DNA of 35,010 bases from Alphaproteobacteria bacterium bin52 (GTDB lineage Bacteria > Pseudomonadota > Alphaproteobacteria > Thalassobaculales > Thalassobaculaceae): contig MPMT01000049.1 in assembly GCA_002238645.1 (NCBI GenBank), positions 1 through 35,010 of the forward strand. The letters run 5' to 3'. A program made the translations under genes and the position numbers. The notes under the pieces are model-generated. The model was given only the letters and a program-made list of their open reading frames with translations. It was not told the DNA's origin and made no database searches. Position 1 is the first letter of the stretch. The number at the start of each line of letters is the position of its first letter. Positions 25,598 to 33,407 of the stretch are shown here, one piece after another.

Positions 25598-25643
25598 ACA
25601 GGTTTGCTGGACTCATGCCCCTCCTGCCAGTCAACAAACCTGT
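25598..25643. repeat. Inverted repeat / long hairpin, 9-bp arms plus inner pairing
   Basis: ACAGGTTTG at 25598-25606 pairs perfectly with CAAACCTGT at 25635-25643. The flanking inner bases also pair (GACT at 25609-25612 region with AGTC at 25629-25632 region), leaving a loop of roughly 16-20 nt. The arms are less GC-rich than the surroundings, which makes chance pairing less likely. No T-run follows. Confidence 0.55.
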
Positions 25644-25979
25644 CTTCCGGACCGGTCAACCGGCGGGCCTTCCGCGGTATCGCCGGTCCGACCGCTCACC
25701 TGTCCCGGAGTCAGGCACCCGGGAATCTGGAGTCCTGCCACGCAGGGTCGGCCGGCTCGGGCCCGGCGCCCGGGCGAAATCAGGAACGACCGCGCACCAG
25801 GGCAAATGCCCGGGAAAGGTCGGTTCCCGGAGGCTATTCACCTTCCAGGGCGCCAGGAGCACGCGCGCCGACAGTGTTGCGGGACAAACTCCGGGCCCCG
25901 TGCCTGCTCGCCAACAGGGCGCCGCGCGCTCGTTGACCCGGCGGGACTAGGAACGTAGAGTGCCGCCGCTCCAGGGAAG

Positions 25980-26055
25980 GCCGCAGTAGCTCAGGTGGTA
26001 GAGCAACGCATTCGTAATGCGTGGGTCGGGGGTTCGAGTCCCTCCTGCGGCACCA
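25980..26055 (+). tRNA. tRNA-Thr (anticodon CGT)
   Basis: A complete 76-nt cloverleaf with encoded CCA. The acceptor arms GCCGCAG (25980-25986) and CTGCGGC (26045-26051) pair fully. The D-arm GCTC/GAGC, the anticodon stem ACGCA/TGCGT with loop TTCGTAA, and the T-arm GAGGG-type stem with the GTTCGAGTC loop are all present. The anticodon CGT reads ACG threonine codons. tRNA 3' ends are frequent integration sites, and the accessory locus begins just downstream, but no second copy of the 3' end was seen in this window. Confidence 0.97.
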
Positions 26056-26075
26056 TTTTCGAGTCTCACAGCGAC

Positions 26076-26240
26076 TCATGGAGCCCCATAAATCGAGAAA
26101 CAACTGAAAGTTGGAGCAGCATCTTTGCTCTTGGCGATACGTGTCCGCACCTTGTTTCGCGTGTGGTTGGGAGTATCATTCGTGGCAACGACTTCCGGAG
26201 GTGTTGCGTCGCTTTGAGTATCCTGCAGTTCCTTGCTCAT
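26076..26240 (-). CDS. Possible small protein (54 aa) coupled to the GntR gene
   Basis: A 54-aa frame beginning MSKELQDTQSD and ending SCFSIYGAP. Its ATG overlaps the stop of the GntR gene as ATGA, the same 4-bp overlap that joins the dioxygenase and GntR genes, so it would be the third cistron of that transcript. The composition is hydrophilic (Thr, Asp, Asn, Lys) and less GC-rich than neighbours. No ribosome-binding site is evident apart from possible coupling, and no family was recognised. It may be a chance frame. Confidence 0.3.
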   Translation of the reverse strand: MSKELQDTQSDATPPEVVATNDTPNHTRNKVRTRIAKSKDAAPTFSCFSIYGAP

Positions 26241-26929
26241 CCGTGTGCCAAGTCGCGCCCTGCTTCTGCCCTCAGGTACGCCTCCTTTGACGGAAGGATG
26301 TGCTCGACGCACAGCCTGACCAACACTTCGCGATCCCCGGTCTTCAGCGCTTCGATCATCTGGGCATGCTCGACGCGCGCCTGGGCGAGCAGACCAGGGT
26401 CGCCGATCCGGTAGGATCGGATCGCATGCGCAAGCCATGCGTAGTGCGCGATCGCCTCGACCAGATGGCCGTTGCCGCAACCCCCGAACAGCGTGTCGTG
26501 GAACTGGTTGTTGAGATGCCGGACCGACCGCAGATCGCTCGCGTCGACGGCGGCACAGTGCCGGATGTGCAGGTCGGTCAGTGCCTCGACCAGGGCCGGC
26601 GAGGCCGGCAGCGGAATACGGCGGGCCGCGTGGTTCTGCAACAGACCGCGGATCTCGTAGATCTCCTCGACCTCGCTCGGCGCGAAGTCCCGCACGGCAC
26701 ACCCCTTGTTCCGCTCCCGCTCAACGATACCGAGGCCGGCGAGCCTGTCGAGAGCCTGGCGGACGACATGACGCTTTGCTCTGTAGCGCTCCATGAGCGC
26801 ATCTTCGACAAGGCGCTCGCGCGGCCGCAACCGACCGAAGATGATGTCGTCCTCCAGGGCCGAGACCACACGGTCGACTATATCGCTTTCACGCTCAGGT
26901 GCCGCCGCGTGTCCTCGTGCCTCGCTCAT
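26237..26929 (-). CDS. GntR-family transcriptional regulator, FCD subfamily
   Basis: A 230-aa regulator. The N-terminal winged helix contains IIFGRLRPRERLVEDALMER (about residues 29-48) and KRHVVRQALDRLAGLGIVER (about 52-71), the recognition region. The C-terminal all-helical FCD ligand domain has EEIYEIRGLLQNHAARR (about 88-104), FHDTLFGGCGN (about 143-153) and an EHAQMIEALKTGDRE segment (about 186-200) with metal-type His. FadR/FCD regulators usually sense organic acids and repress the adjacent catabolic operon. Its ATG overlaps the dioxygenase stop by 4 bp. A palindrome in the divergent region toward the ABC transporter (27576-27586) is a plausible operator. Confidence 0.92.
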   Translation of the reverse strand: MSEARGHAAAPERESDIVDRVVSALEDDIIFGRLRPRERLVEDALMERYRAKRHVVRQALDRLAGLGIVERERNKGCAVRDFAPSEVEEIYEIRGLLQNHAARRIPLPASPALVEALTDLHIRHCAAVDASDLRSVRHLNNQFHDTLFGGCGNGHLVEAIAHYAWLAHAIRSYRIGDPGLLAQARVEHAQMIEALKTGDREVLVRLCVEHILPSKEAYLRAEAGRDLAHG

Positions 26930-27525
26930 GCATCACGCTCTTTCTCGACAGGGATCCGGTGCATGACGCGTCCTCCAGCTCCATTGTCATCGATCGCGCA
27001 ATGCTGCGTGCACCGGTTGTCCCGGATCGCCACGGCATCCGGATTCCAACGATACCGGCAGGTGAACCCCGACCGCCCCGACCAGATCGCCTGGTCGAGC
27101 AGGAAATCGTGCAGCGCGTCGCAGGTGGGGGTGAGACCCGCCCACTGCGTGTCGCCACCGGGTGCGGGCACTTCCTTCGCCAGCAGAATGCTCTGTGCTG
27201 GCGGTTGCTGCAGGAACGGCATGTCGATGTGCCAGTTGCCACCGACATTGCGCGGGTTCCCGGATCGCCCCTTGTCGACCACTTCGAGTATCCCCGGATA
27301 GCCGTCGAGCCGAGGCGACGCGTGCGGAACGTGGCAGCGCGGGCCTAGGCGCCTCGTGAGAGCCAATAGCTCCACAGGCGTCACCGGCTGGTCCCTCAGG
27401 AAAACGACCCGATATTCGGCGAGCGCTGCGCGCAGCCCAGTGATACCGGCGTCAGAGATCGGCAGGAGACACGGCGCCCCTGTCTCGCCTGTGACCGACC
27501 GCACGTCAAGAAGACGGTAGGACAT
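26926..27525 (-). CDS. TauD/TfdA-type dioxygenase with internal deletion (shortened, possibly inactive)
   Basis: A 199-aa member of the TauD/TfdA clan, compared with about 270-300 aa normally. The N-terminal part is recognisable (EYRVVFLRDQPVTPVELLAL, about residues 37-56), as is the iron-binding NWHIDMPF (HxD, about 96-103) and the C-terminal WNPDAVAIRDNRCTQHCAID (about 159-178) with distal His, followed by RVMHRI carrying the 2-oxoglutarate Arg. What normally lies between, some 80-100 residues, is missing: CDALHDFLLDQAIW joins the two parts directly in frame. All metal ligands survive, but the fold is probably disrupted. GGGAGAG precedes the ATG. It is the first gene of a dioxygenase-GntR transcript. 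Confidence 0.75.
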   Translation of the reverse strand: MSYRLLDVRSVTGETGAPCLLPISDAGITGLRAALAEYRVVFLRDQPVTPVELLALTRRLGPRCHVPHASPRLDGYPGILEVVDKGRSGNPRNVGGNWHIDMPFLQQPPAQSILLAKEVPAPGGDTQWAGLTPTCDALHDFLLDQAIWSGRSGFTCRYRWNPDAVAIRDNRCTQHCAIDDNGAGGRVMHRIPVEKERDA

Positions 27526-27720
27526 CGAAGGCTCTCCCTCGGCCTGCCGAGCATCGACATTCCCGACTAGATTATTGATAATATCATTGACACAATGATG
27601 CCAACAATCGTCGGCAATGCCGGTTCAGGGACACCGGCGTGCCCCCGGGGAGGCGGGCTCCCTCAACGCCGTGGCGACCACTCCGCCGAATCAGGAACGA
27701 CGGAACCGGGAGGAAGACAC
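27526..27720. promoter_or_regulatory. Divergent promoter region with candidate GntR operator
   Basis: 195 bp between the dioxygenase-GntR transcript and the ABC-transporter operon, with an AT-rich core unlike the surrounding DNA. TGATA-A-TATCA at 27576-27586 is a perfect 11-bp palindrome, a size and form suited to an FCD/GntR dimer. A perfect TTGACA (27587-27592) directly follows it on the plus strand and could be a -35 box, although no convincing -10 is seen at normal spacing. Binding by the neighbouring GntR protein is an inference. Confidence 0.5.
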
Positions 27721-29010
27721 ATGCGACAGACAAGATCATGGATTGCAGCGGCAGCGCTGGCTGGCGCCACACTGACAGGTGCCGCCGTGCCGGCCCAGGC
27801 CGAGCGCGAACTCACGCTGTGGAGTCACTGGGCCGACCACGAGACCAAAGTCGCCTTCGTCGAGAAGGCAGCACGGGAACTGGAGAGTCGGCACGCCGAC
27901 GTCACGGTCAAGATCACCTGGTACCAGAAGAACCCGCTCTACGCAGCGTTGCAGTCCGCGTTACGCGCCGGCCAGGGGCCGGACATATTCTATCTTGACC
28001 CGGACCGCACCGAGTATATCGACAACGGGTTGCTGCTGGCGCTCGACGACCTTGTGAACTGGGCCAACGTTTTTGGCTGGGCCCGATCGGCCTGGCAGCA
28101 CGACGGCAAGACCTGGGGCTTCCCGCTCGAGGCATCGACGGTCGAGTGGTATTACAACAGGGGTCTCCTGGCACAGCTCGGCTACGAAGTCGGGCCCCCG
28201 CACTTTCAACTCAGCCAGGCCGACTTCCGAGCGTTGGTCGAGAAGGCAACGTCCGAGGGGATCACCCCGATCGTCCAGGGCGTGGGTGACCGGCCGTACC
28301 CCGGTGCTTACGTGACCCACGAGTTGCTGCTGAAGAAGCTGGGCAAGGACGATTACGGCAAGCTGCTGAGCGGCGGACTGTCCTTCAAGGACCCGCGGGT
28401 GTTGGAGGTGTTCGGCTACGTCGAGGATCTGGTCAAGGCCGGCGCCTACCCGAAGAGTTTCTCGACGCTGAAGCTCGGCGAGTCGCACTACTACTTCCAC
28501 ACCAAGCCGGGCGGCGTCGTCTTCCCGATCGGCAGCTGGTACACCAGCCGGGCCTTCAATCCGCCGGACAAGGGCGGTCAGCCCGACGACTTCCCGCTTG
28601 GCATGATGAACGGCCCGGCGATGGACGACGGTGCCTGCAACGCCTGCAAGACCAACAACGTGGCCGGCAGTTTCGTGGTCAACGCGGCGACCGCGCATCC
28701 CGAGCTCGCAGGCGAGTTCCTGAACATCCTCGCGACACCGGAATACGGCAATCTGTGGCTTTCGACCGTGCTGGTGCAGACCGGCATCAAGGCCGACACG
28801 TCCAAGATCACCGGCCCCTACAGCGATTACTTCAAGACGCTCGAGGCCGTGAACGAGAACGCGGAGTACTTCTTCGGCACACCGCTGCAGTTCTTCAAGG
28901 GCAAGTGTCGCGAGACTTTCGAGCAGGTCATGAACACCGGCTTCCCCGCCGGCCTCGTCGACGCGGGGACGGCGACGGACATGATGAACGACGGCTGCTT
29001 CACCGGCTGA
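27721..29010 (+). CDS. ABC transporter periplasmic sugar-type solute-binding protein
   Basis: A 429-aa extracellular solute-binding protein of the carbohydrate (family 1) type. The N-terminus is a classic Sec signal (RQTRSWIAAAALAGATLTG then AAVPAQA-E, cleavage near residue 28). ELTLWSHWADHETK (about 30-43), GPDIFYLDP (about 86-94) and the C-terminal helix bundle with ELAGEFLNILATPEYGNLW (about 324-342) follow the family plan. It should capture a sugar or sugar derivative in the periplasm and deliver it to the two permeases encoded next. GGGAGGAAG precedes the ATG. The ligand is unknown. A strong hairpin with T-run follows the gene. Confidence 0.92.
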   Translation: MRQTRSWIAAAALAGATLTGAAVPAQAERELTLWSHWADHETKVAFVEKAARELESRHADVTVKITWYQKNPLYAALQSALRAGQGPDIFYLDPDRTEYIDNGLLLALDDLVNWANVFGWARSAWQHDGKTWGFPLEASTVEWYYNRGLLAQLGYEVGPPHFQLSQADFRALVEKATSEGITPIVQGVGDRPYPGAYVTHELLLKKLGKDDYGKLLSGGLSFKDPRVLEVFGYVEDLVKAGAYPKSFSTLKLGESHYYFHTKPGGVVFPIGSWYTSRAFNPPDKGGQPDDFPLGMMNGPAMDDGACNACKTNNVAGSFVVNAATAHPELAGEFLNILATPEYGNLWLSTVLVQTGIKADTSKITGPYSDYFKTLEAVNENAEYFFGTPLQFFKGKCRETFEQVMNTGFPAGLVDAGTATDMMNDGCFTG

Positions 29011-29051
29011 ACGCGAGTGACTTCTGCCTGGCGGCCAGCCGGGCGGCCCTG

Positions 29052-29100
29052 CCGGAGGGTCGGGGACGCACTCTTGCGTCGAGCCGATCCTCCGGATTTT
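29052..29100 (+). terminator. Intra-operon terminator/attenuator hairpin after binding-protein gene
   Basis: CCGGAGGGTCGG (29052-29063) pairs with CCGATCCTCCGG (29084-29095), 12 bp with one G-U, enclosing a second perfect hairpin GACGCA-CTCT-TGCGTC (29065-29080), and is followed by ATTTT (29096-29100). It has the shape of a Rho-independent terminator. Its place between the binding-protein and permease genes suggests partial termination that keeps the binding protein in excess, as known for other ABC operons. Confidence 0.75.
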
Positions 29101-29116
29101 CTCACGCTAGCGGGCG

Positions 29117-30088
29117 GTGACGGCGATTACGGCGACATCTGAGAACGGCGTACGGACATCGGCGTTTGCGCGCCTGCGCGAGGCCCTGCGCGGGGATGAC
29201 GCGCTTACGACCGCCTGGGGCGCCGTGATCGTCTTCGTCACGCCGGCGCTTCTGACCTACGCGGCTTTCACCGCCTACCCGGTGATCCGGACGTTCTGGA
29301 ACAGCGTCCACATTATCCGACCCGGCGGCCGCACCGAGTTCGTCGGGCTCGACCACTATGTCGAGCTGTTCTCGAACGACGACATCTTCTTTCGCGCCGT
29401 CAGCAACACCTTGACCTGGGCCGGCGTTGCCCCGCTGATCGATGTCGGCGTCGGCCTGCTGCTCGCGCTGTGCCTCTACGCCAAGGTACCCTTCGCACGG
29501 GTCTTCCGGGTCGCCTGGTTCACACCGGTGCTCATTTCCTACGTCGTCGTCGCGATCCTGTGGATGTGGATCTACAACTACGACTGGGGCGTGGCCAACA
29601 TGCTGCTGCGCAGCGTCGGCCTGCAGGAATGGCAGCAGACCTGGATCGGTCATCCCGACACGGCCCTGTGGTCGCTTATCTTCGCCCATGCCTGGAAATG
29701 GGCCGGCTTCAACATGGTGGTCTGCCTCGCCGCCATTCATGCCCTTCCCCGCGAGGTTCTGGAGGCCGCCGAGCTCGACAATTGCGGCTGGTTCCAGAAG
29801 CTGATCTTCATCATCGTGCCGATGATCCGGCCGACCCTGGTGAATCTCCTGATCCTGGCCTTCATCGGCAAGATGCGGGTCTTCGACCTGGTCTGGATCA
29901 TGACCGGCGGCGGACCGATGTGGTCGACCGAGACGGTGTCAACCTACGTCTACAAGCGTGCCTTCGAGTGGAACACCTTCGATCTCGGCTATCCCTCAAC
30001 TGTCGCCGCAATCTGGTTCATCGTCGTCCTCTGCTGCGTGCTCGGCCTCACCTGGCTGTTTCGCCAGCGCGACCGGCTCGAATACTAG
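29117..30088 (+). CDS. ABC sugar transporter permease 1 (MalF/UgpA type)
   Basis: A 323-aa inner-membrane permease with about six membrane segments, the first near residues 34-56 (TAWGAVIVFVTPALLTYAAF). The ATPase-contact EAA loop is visible as EAAELDNCGWFQKLIFIIVP (about 217-236). FWNSVHIIRPGG and LIDVGVGLLLALCLYAKVPF are typical of the MalF/UgpA class. The GTG start lies just after the attenuator hairpin, with a weak ribosome site. The second permease follows with an 11-bp gap. Confidence 0.92.
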   Translation: MTAITATSENGVRTSAFARLREALRGDDALTTAWGAVIVFVTPALLTYAAFTAYPVIRTFWNSVHIIRPGGRTEFVGLDHYVELFSNDDIFFRAVSNTLTWAGVAPLIDVGVGLLLALCLYAKVPFARVFRVAWFTPVLISYVVVAILWMWIYNYDWGVANMLLRSVGLQEWQQTWIGHPDTALWSLIFAHAWKWAGFNMVVCLAAIHALPREVLEAAELDNCGWFQKLIFIIVPMIRPTLVNLLILAFIGKMRVFDLVWIMTGGGPMWSTETVSTYVYKRAFEWNTFDLGYPSTVAAIWFIVVLCCVLGLTWLFRQRDRLEY

Positions 30089-30099
30089 GGCGCCAGATC

Positions 30100-30936
30100 T
30101 TGCGCGACATCCTCTCCGCACGCTTCCTCGCCCGGACCGGCCTGCTCGCGATCCTGGCGCTCTACACCTTTTACTCGGCCGGCCCGTTCCTGTGGATTGC
30201 CAGTATGTCACTGCGCACCACCTCGGAGATCAGCGCCAACGCCTACGCCCTGCCGGAGACCTTGCACTGGGAGAAATACATCGAGGCGTGGACCGGCTCG
30301 AACTACGGGGCCTACTTCTGGAATTCGACCATCGTCGTGGTGTCTGCCGTTCTCGCGCTCACGATCATCGGCGCAATGGCAGCCCATTGCCTCGCGCGCT
30401 ACCGCTTTCCAGGCAACCGGGTAGTCCTGTTCGTGATCTTCTCCACCCTGATCTTTCCTCCCCAGATAACCATAATCTCGCTGTTCCAGTCCCTGGTCGA
30501 ATACCAACTTTACGACACGCTGCTCGGCCTGACCCTGGTCTACATAGCGATTCAACTACCGCTGACGGTCTACATCCTCGAGGGCTTCTTCGCGCGGATT
30601 CCCCAGGACCTCTACGACGCCGCCAAAGTCGACGGCTACTCTCACTGGGAGATATTCTGGAAGATCACGATGCCCGTCGGTATGCCTGCGATCGCGACCA
30701 CGGTGATTCTCAACTTCATCAATCTGTGGAACGAATTCCTCTACGCCGTGGTGCTGATTACCGACGAGAGCAACCGTACACTTCCGCTGGGCGTGCAGAA
30801 GTTCATGGGCGATCAGCTCGAGGACATCGGCATGATCTCGACCGGGCTGATGATCGCCATTGTGCCGGTGATTGTCGTCTACGCATTCTTCTCGGAGAAG
30901 CTGATCCAGGGCATGACCGCGGGAGCCGTGAAATGA
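30100..30936 (+). CDS. ABC sugar transporter permease 2 (MalG/UgpE type)
   Basis: A 278-aa inner-membrane permease with six predicted membrane segments. The EAA-type loop is DLYDAAKVDGYSHWEIFWKI (about residues 169-188), followed by TMPVGMPAIATTVILNFINLWNEF of the MalG class (shown in two parts). No ATG or GTG lies at the correct N-terminus; a TTG at 30100, with AGGG upstream, gives the expected length, so a TTG start is proposed. The gene ends 13 bp before the ATPase ATG. Confidence 0.9.
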   Translation: MRDILSARFLARTGLLAILALYTFYSAGPFLWIASMSLRTTSEISANAYALPETLHWEKYIEAWTGSNYGAYFWNSTIVVVSAVLALTIIGAMAAHCLARYRFPGNRVVLFVIFSTLIFPPQITIISLFQSLVEYQLYDTLLGLTLVYIAIQLPLTVYILEGFFARIPQDLYDAAKVDGYSHWEIFWKITMPVGMPAIATTVILNFINLWNEFLYAVVLITDESNRTLPLGVQKFMGDQLEDIGMISTGLMIAIVPVIVVYAFFSEKLIQGMTAGAVK

Positions 30937-30949
30937 CTGGACGGACGCC

Positions 30950-32059
<1,110 letters not shown>

Positions 32060-32078
32060 CCGCCTGGAGACCGCGCCC

Positions 32079-32726
32079 ATGCCCGCCAAGAACACCGTGG
32101 TCATCCGCCGCGACTTCCCGCGACCGGACAGGGAGCTTGTCGAAGGGTTCCACGGTGTGACGACCGGGTTTGTCGTCGACGCGCCCAGCCGCCGCGGTGC
32201 CCTCGGCCACCTCATCCATGCGATCCACGATGGCGGCCCGTGCGTCGGACCGGCACTTACTTGCTGGACCATACCGCGCGGCAATCTGACGCCATACGTG
32301 GCGCTGTCCGTGTCGAAACCAGGCGACGTGCTGGTCGCCACCAACGGCGGCGCGACCGATGCCTCGATCCTCGGCAACCTGCTGCTCGGCGTGGCAGGGA
32401 ACCGTGGCATCGCTGCCGTCGTGACCGACAATCTCGTCCGCGACGTCGATGGCATCGAAGAAGCCGGCATCCCGGTGTATGCCGACGGCCTGTCGGCGAA
32501 TTCGCCGTTCAAGAACGGTCCGGGCGACATTGTCGGCGGCGACCGCGACGGAGTCGTCGTGGTTCCTCCGCCCCGCGCCCGCGAGGTGCTCGACACTCTC
32601 CTCGGAGTCAGGAAGAAAGAGGCGGAAATGGAAGCGGCGATACATGGCGGCCTGGATGCGCCGGCCTGGCTCCACGGCATCCTCGACAGCGACCGCGTGC
32701 GCTACCTGGACACGCCCGGGGCATGA
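32079..32726 (+). CDS. RraA-family protein (aldolase/decarboxylase-like)
   Basis: A 215-aa member of the RraA/4-hydroxy-4-methyl-2-oxoglutarate aldolase family. The family core is visible: GNLTPYVALSVSKPGDVLVA (about residues 67-86), GNRGIAAVVTDNLVRDVDGI (about 107-126) with the conserved Arg-Asp that binds substrate and Mg, and GIPVYADGLSANSPFKNGPG (about 130-149). In catabolic operons these proteins act as class II aldolases or oxaloacetate-type decarboxylases, not as RNase E inhibitors; the substrate here is unknown. GGAG lies before the ATG. Its stop overlaps the start of the dehydrogenase remnant as ATGA. Confidence 0.87.
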   Translation: MPAKNTVVIRRDFPRPDRELVEGFHGVTTGFVVDAPSRRGALGHLIHAIHDGGPCVGPALTCWTIPRGNLTPYVALSVSKPGDVLVATNGGATDASILGNLLLGVAGNRGIAAVVTDNLVRDVDGIEEAGIPVYADGLSANSPFKNGPGDIVGGDRDGVVVVPPPRAREVLDTLLGVRKKEAEMEAAIHGGLDAPAWLHGILDSDRVRYLDTPGA

Positions 32727-33385
32727 CCGAGCCCGATCGCGATCGGCCGCGAGTGCTGTATTGGAGCACCGCGCCCGAGGTGGTCCATGCCATGGTCCGG
32801 GCCGCCGCCGGCGAGTGCTTCGACGCGTTGACGCCCGTCAAGGACGATCCAGCCGAACGGCGGGCCCGTATCACCGAGGCGGACGCGGTGGTCGTCGCCT
32901 CGCACCGACCCGGCGTCGACATGATCGAGACGGCGCGTCGGTTCGCCTTTGTGCACCACCAGGGTGTCGGATACCAGGACGCGATCGACCTTGCCGTGCT
33001 GCACCGGACCCGGCATCAACCCGTCCGGCACGACTGTCCGGGTAGCCGGGCACCCGCTGTTGCTGACGCGAGCGGTGATGCGGCGCCTCTCCTTTGCCAA
33101 TGCCGAACTCGGGCAGGGCCGTTGGCACGTCAACACGCTGCGCTTCGAGTCCCGCGAGCTCGTCGGCCAGGTGGTGGGTCTGTCGGCATGGGCCGGATCG
33201 GCCAGGCCGCGACCGCCTGGTTCCGTGCGTTCGGCATGCGCGGCATCCATGCCGATCCCGACGTCCGGCTGCCGGACGCCCGCGAGCGGGAGTTCGGGCC
33301 CGAGAAGGTCGACCGCTCGACCCTGCTCACCGACGCCGATGTCGAGAACGAGATCGCCCTCCGCGACACTGGGCGCGCGGCATGA
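32723..33385 (+). pseudogene. D-2-hydroxyacid dehydrogenase, frameshifted and truncated
   Basis: Three reading-frame pieces together match the N-terminal two thirds of an NAD-dependent D-2-hydroxyacid dehydrogenase. Frame one runs from the ATG through FAFVHHQGVGYQDAIDLAVLHRT; frame two continues GINPSGTTV to RRLSFANAELGQGRWHVNTL and ELVGQVVGL; frame one resumes with GMGRIGQAATAWFRAFGMRG, the NAD-binding loop. The breaks are explained by one extra C near 33009-33011 and one missing G near 33182. The protein then jumps from LLTDADV to ENEIALRDTGRAA and stops, so the catalytic Arg/Glu/His region is absent. If real, the gene is inactive; the two single-base indels could also be assembly errors, but they would not explain the missing end. 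Confidence 0.8.
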
Positions 33386-33407
33386 GCACGACCGCGAGAG
33401 GGACATC

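Larger units (their letters stand above)
25148..25979. other. 830-bp gene-free region upstream of fur and tRNA-Thr
   Basis: Several overlapping frames are open here, but their translations are Arg/Pro/Ser/Gly-rich, conflict with one another and show no family resemblance, so none is reported as a gene. The fur promoter and probably the tRNA promoter lie here. Two unusually strong inverted repeats are listed separately. It may be decayed coding DNA or hold an unannotated structured RNA. Confidence 0.5.

Noticed and set aside
25690..25850. GGAGTCCTGCC-like segment resembling a B12 box
   Set aside because: The rest of the cobalamin riboswitch (CCCCCGCAACTG core, second conserved stem) is missing on both strands.
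25174..25950. Long plus-strand frames of 240-258 aa between fur and the tRNA
   Set aside because: Two frames overlap over the same DNA, both are Arg/Pro/Gly/Ser-rich and neither shows a domain; long open frames are expected by chance in such GC-rich DNA.
26056..26075. GAGTC-TCACAGC-GACTC hairpin after the tRNA as terminator
   Set aside because: Only a 5-bp stem and no T-run follows; too weak to call.
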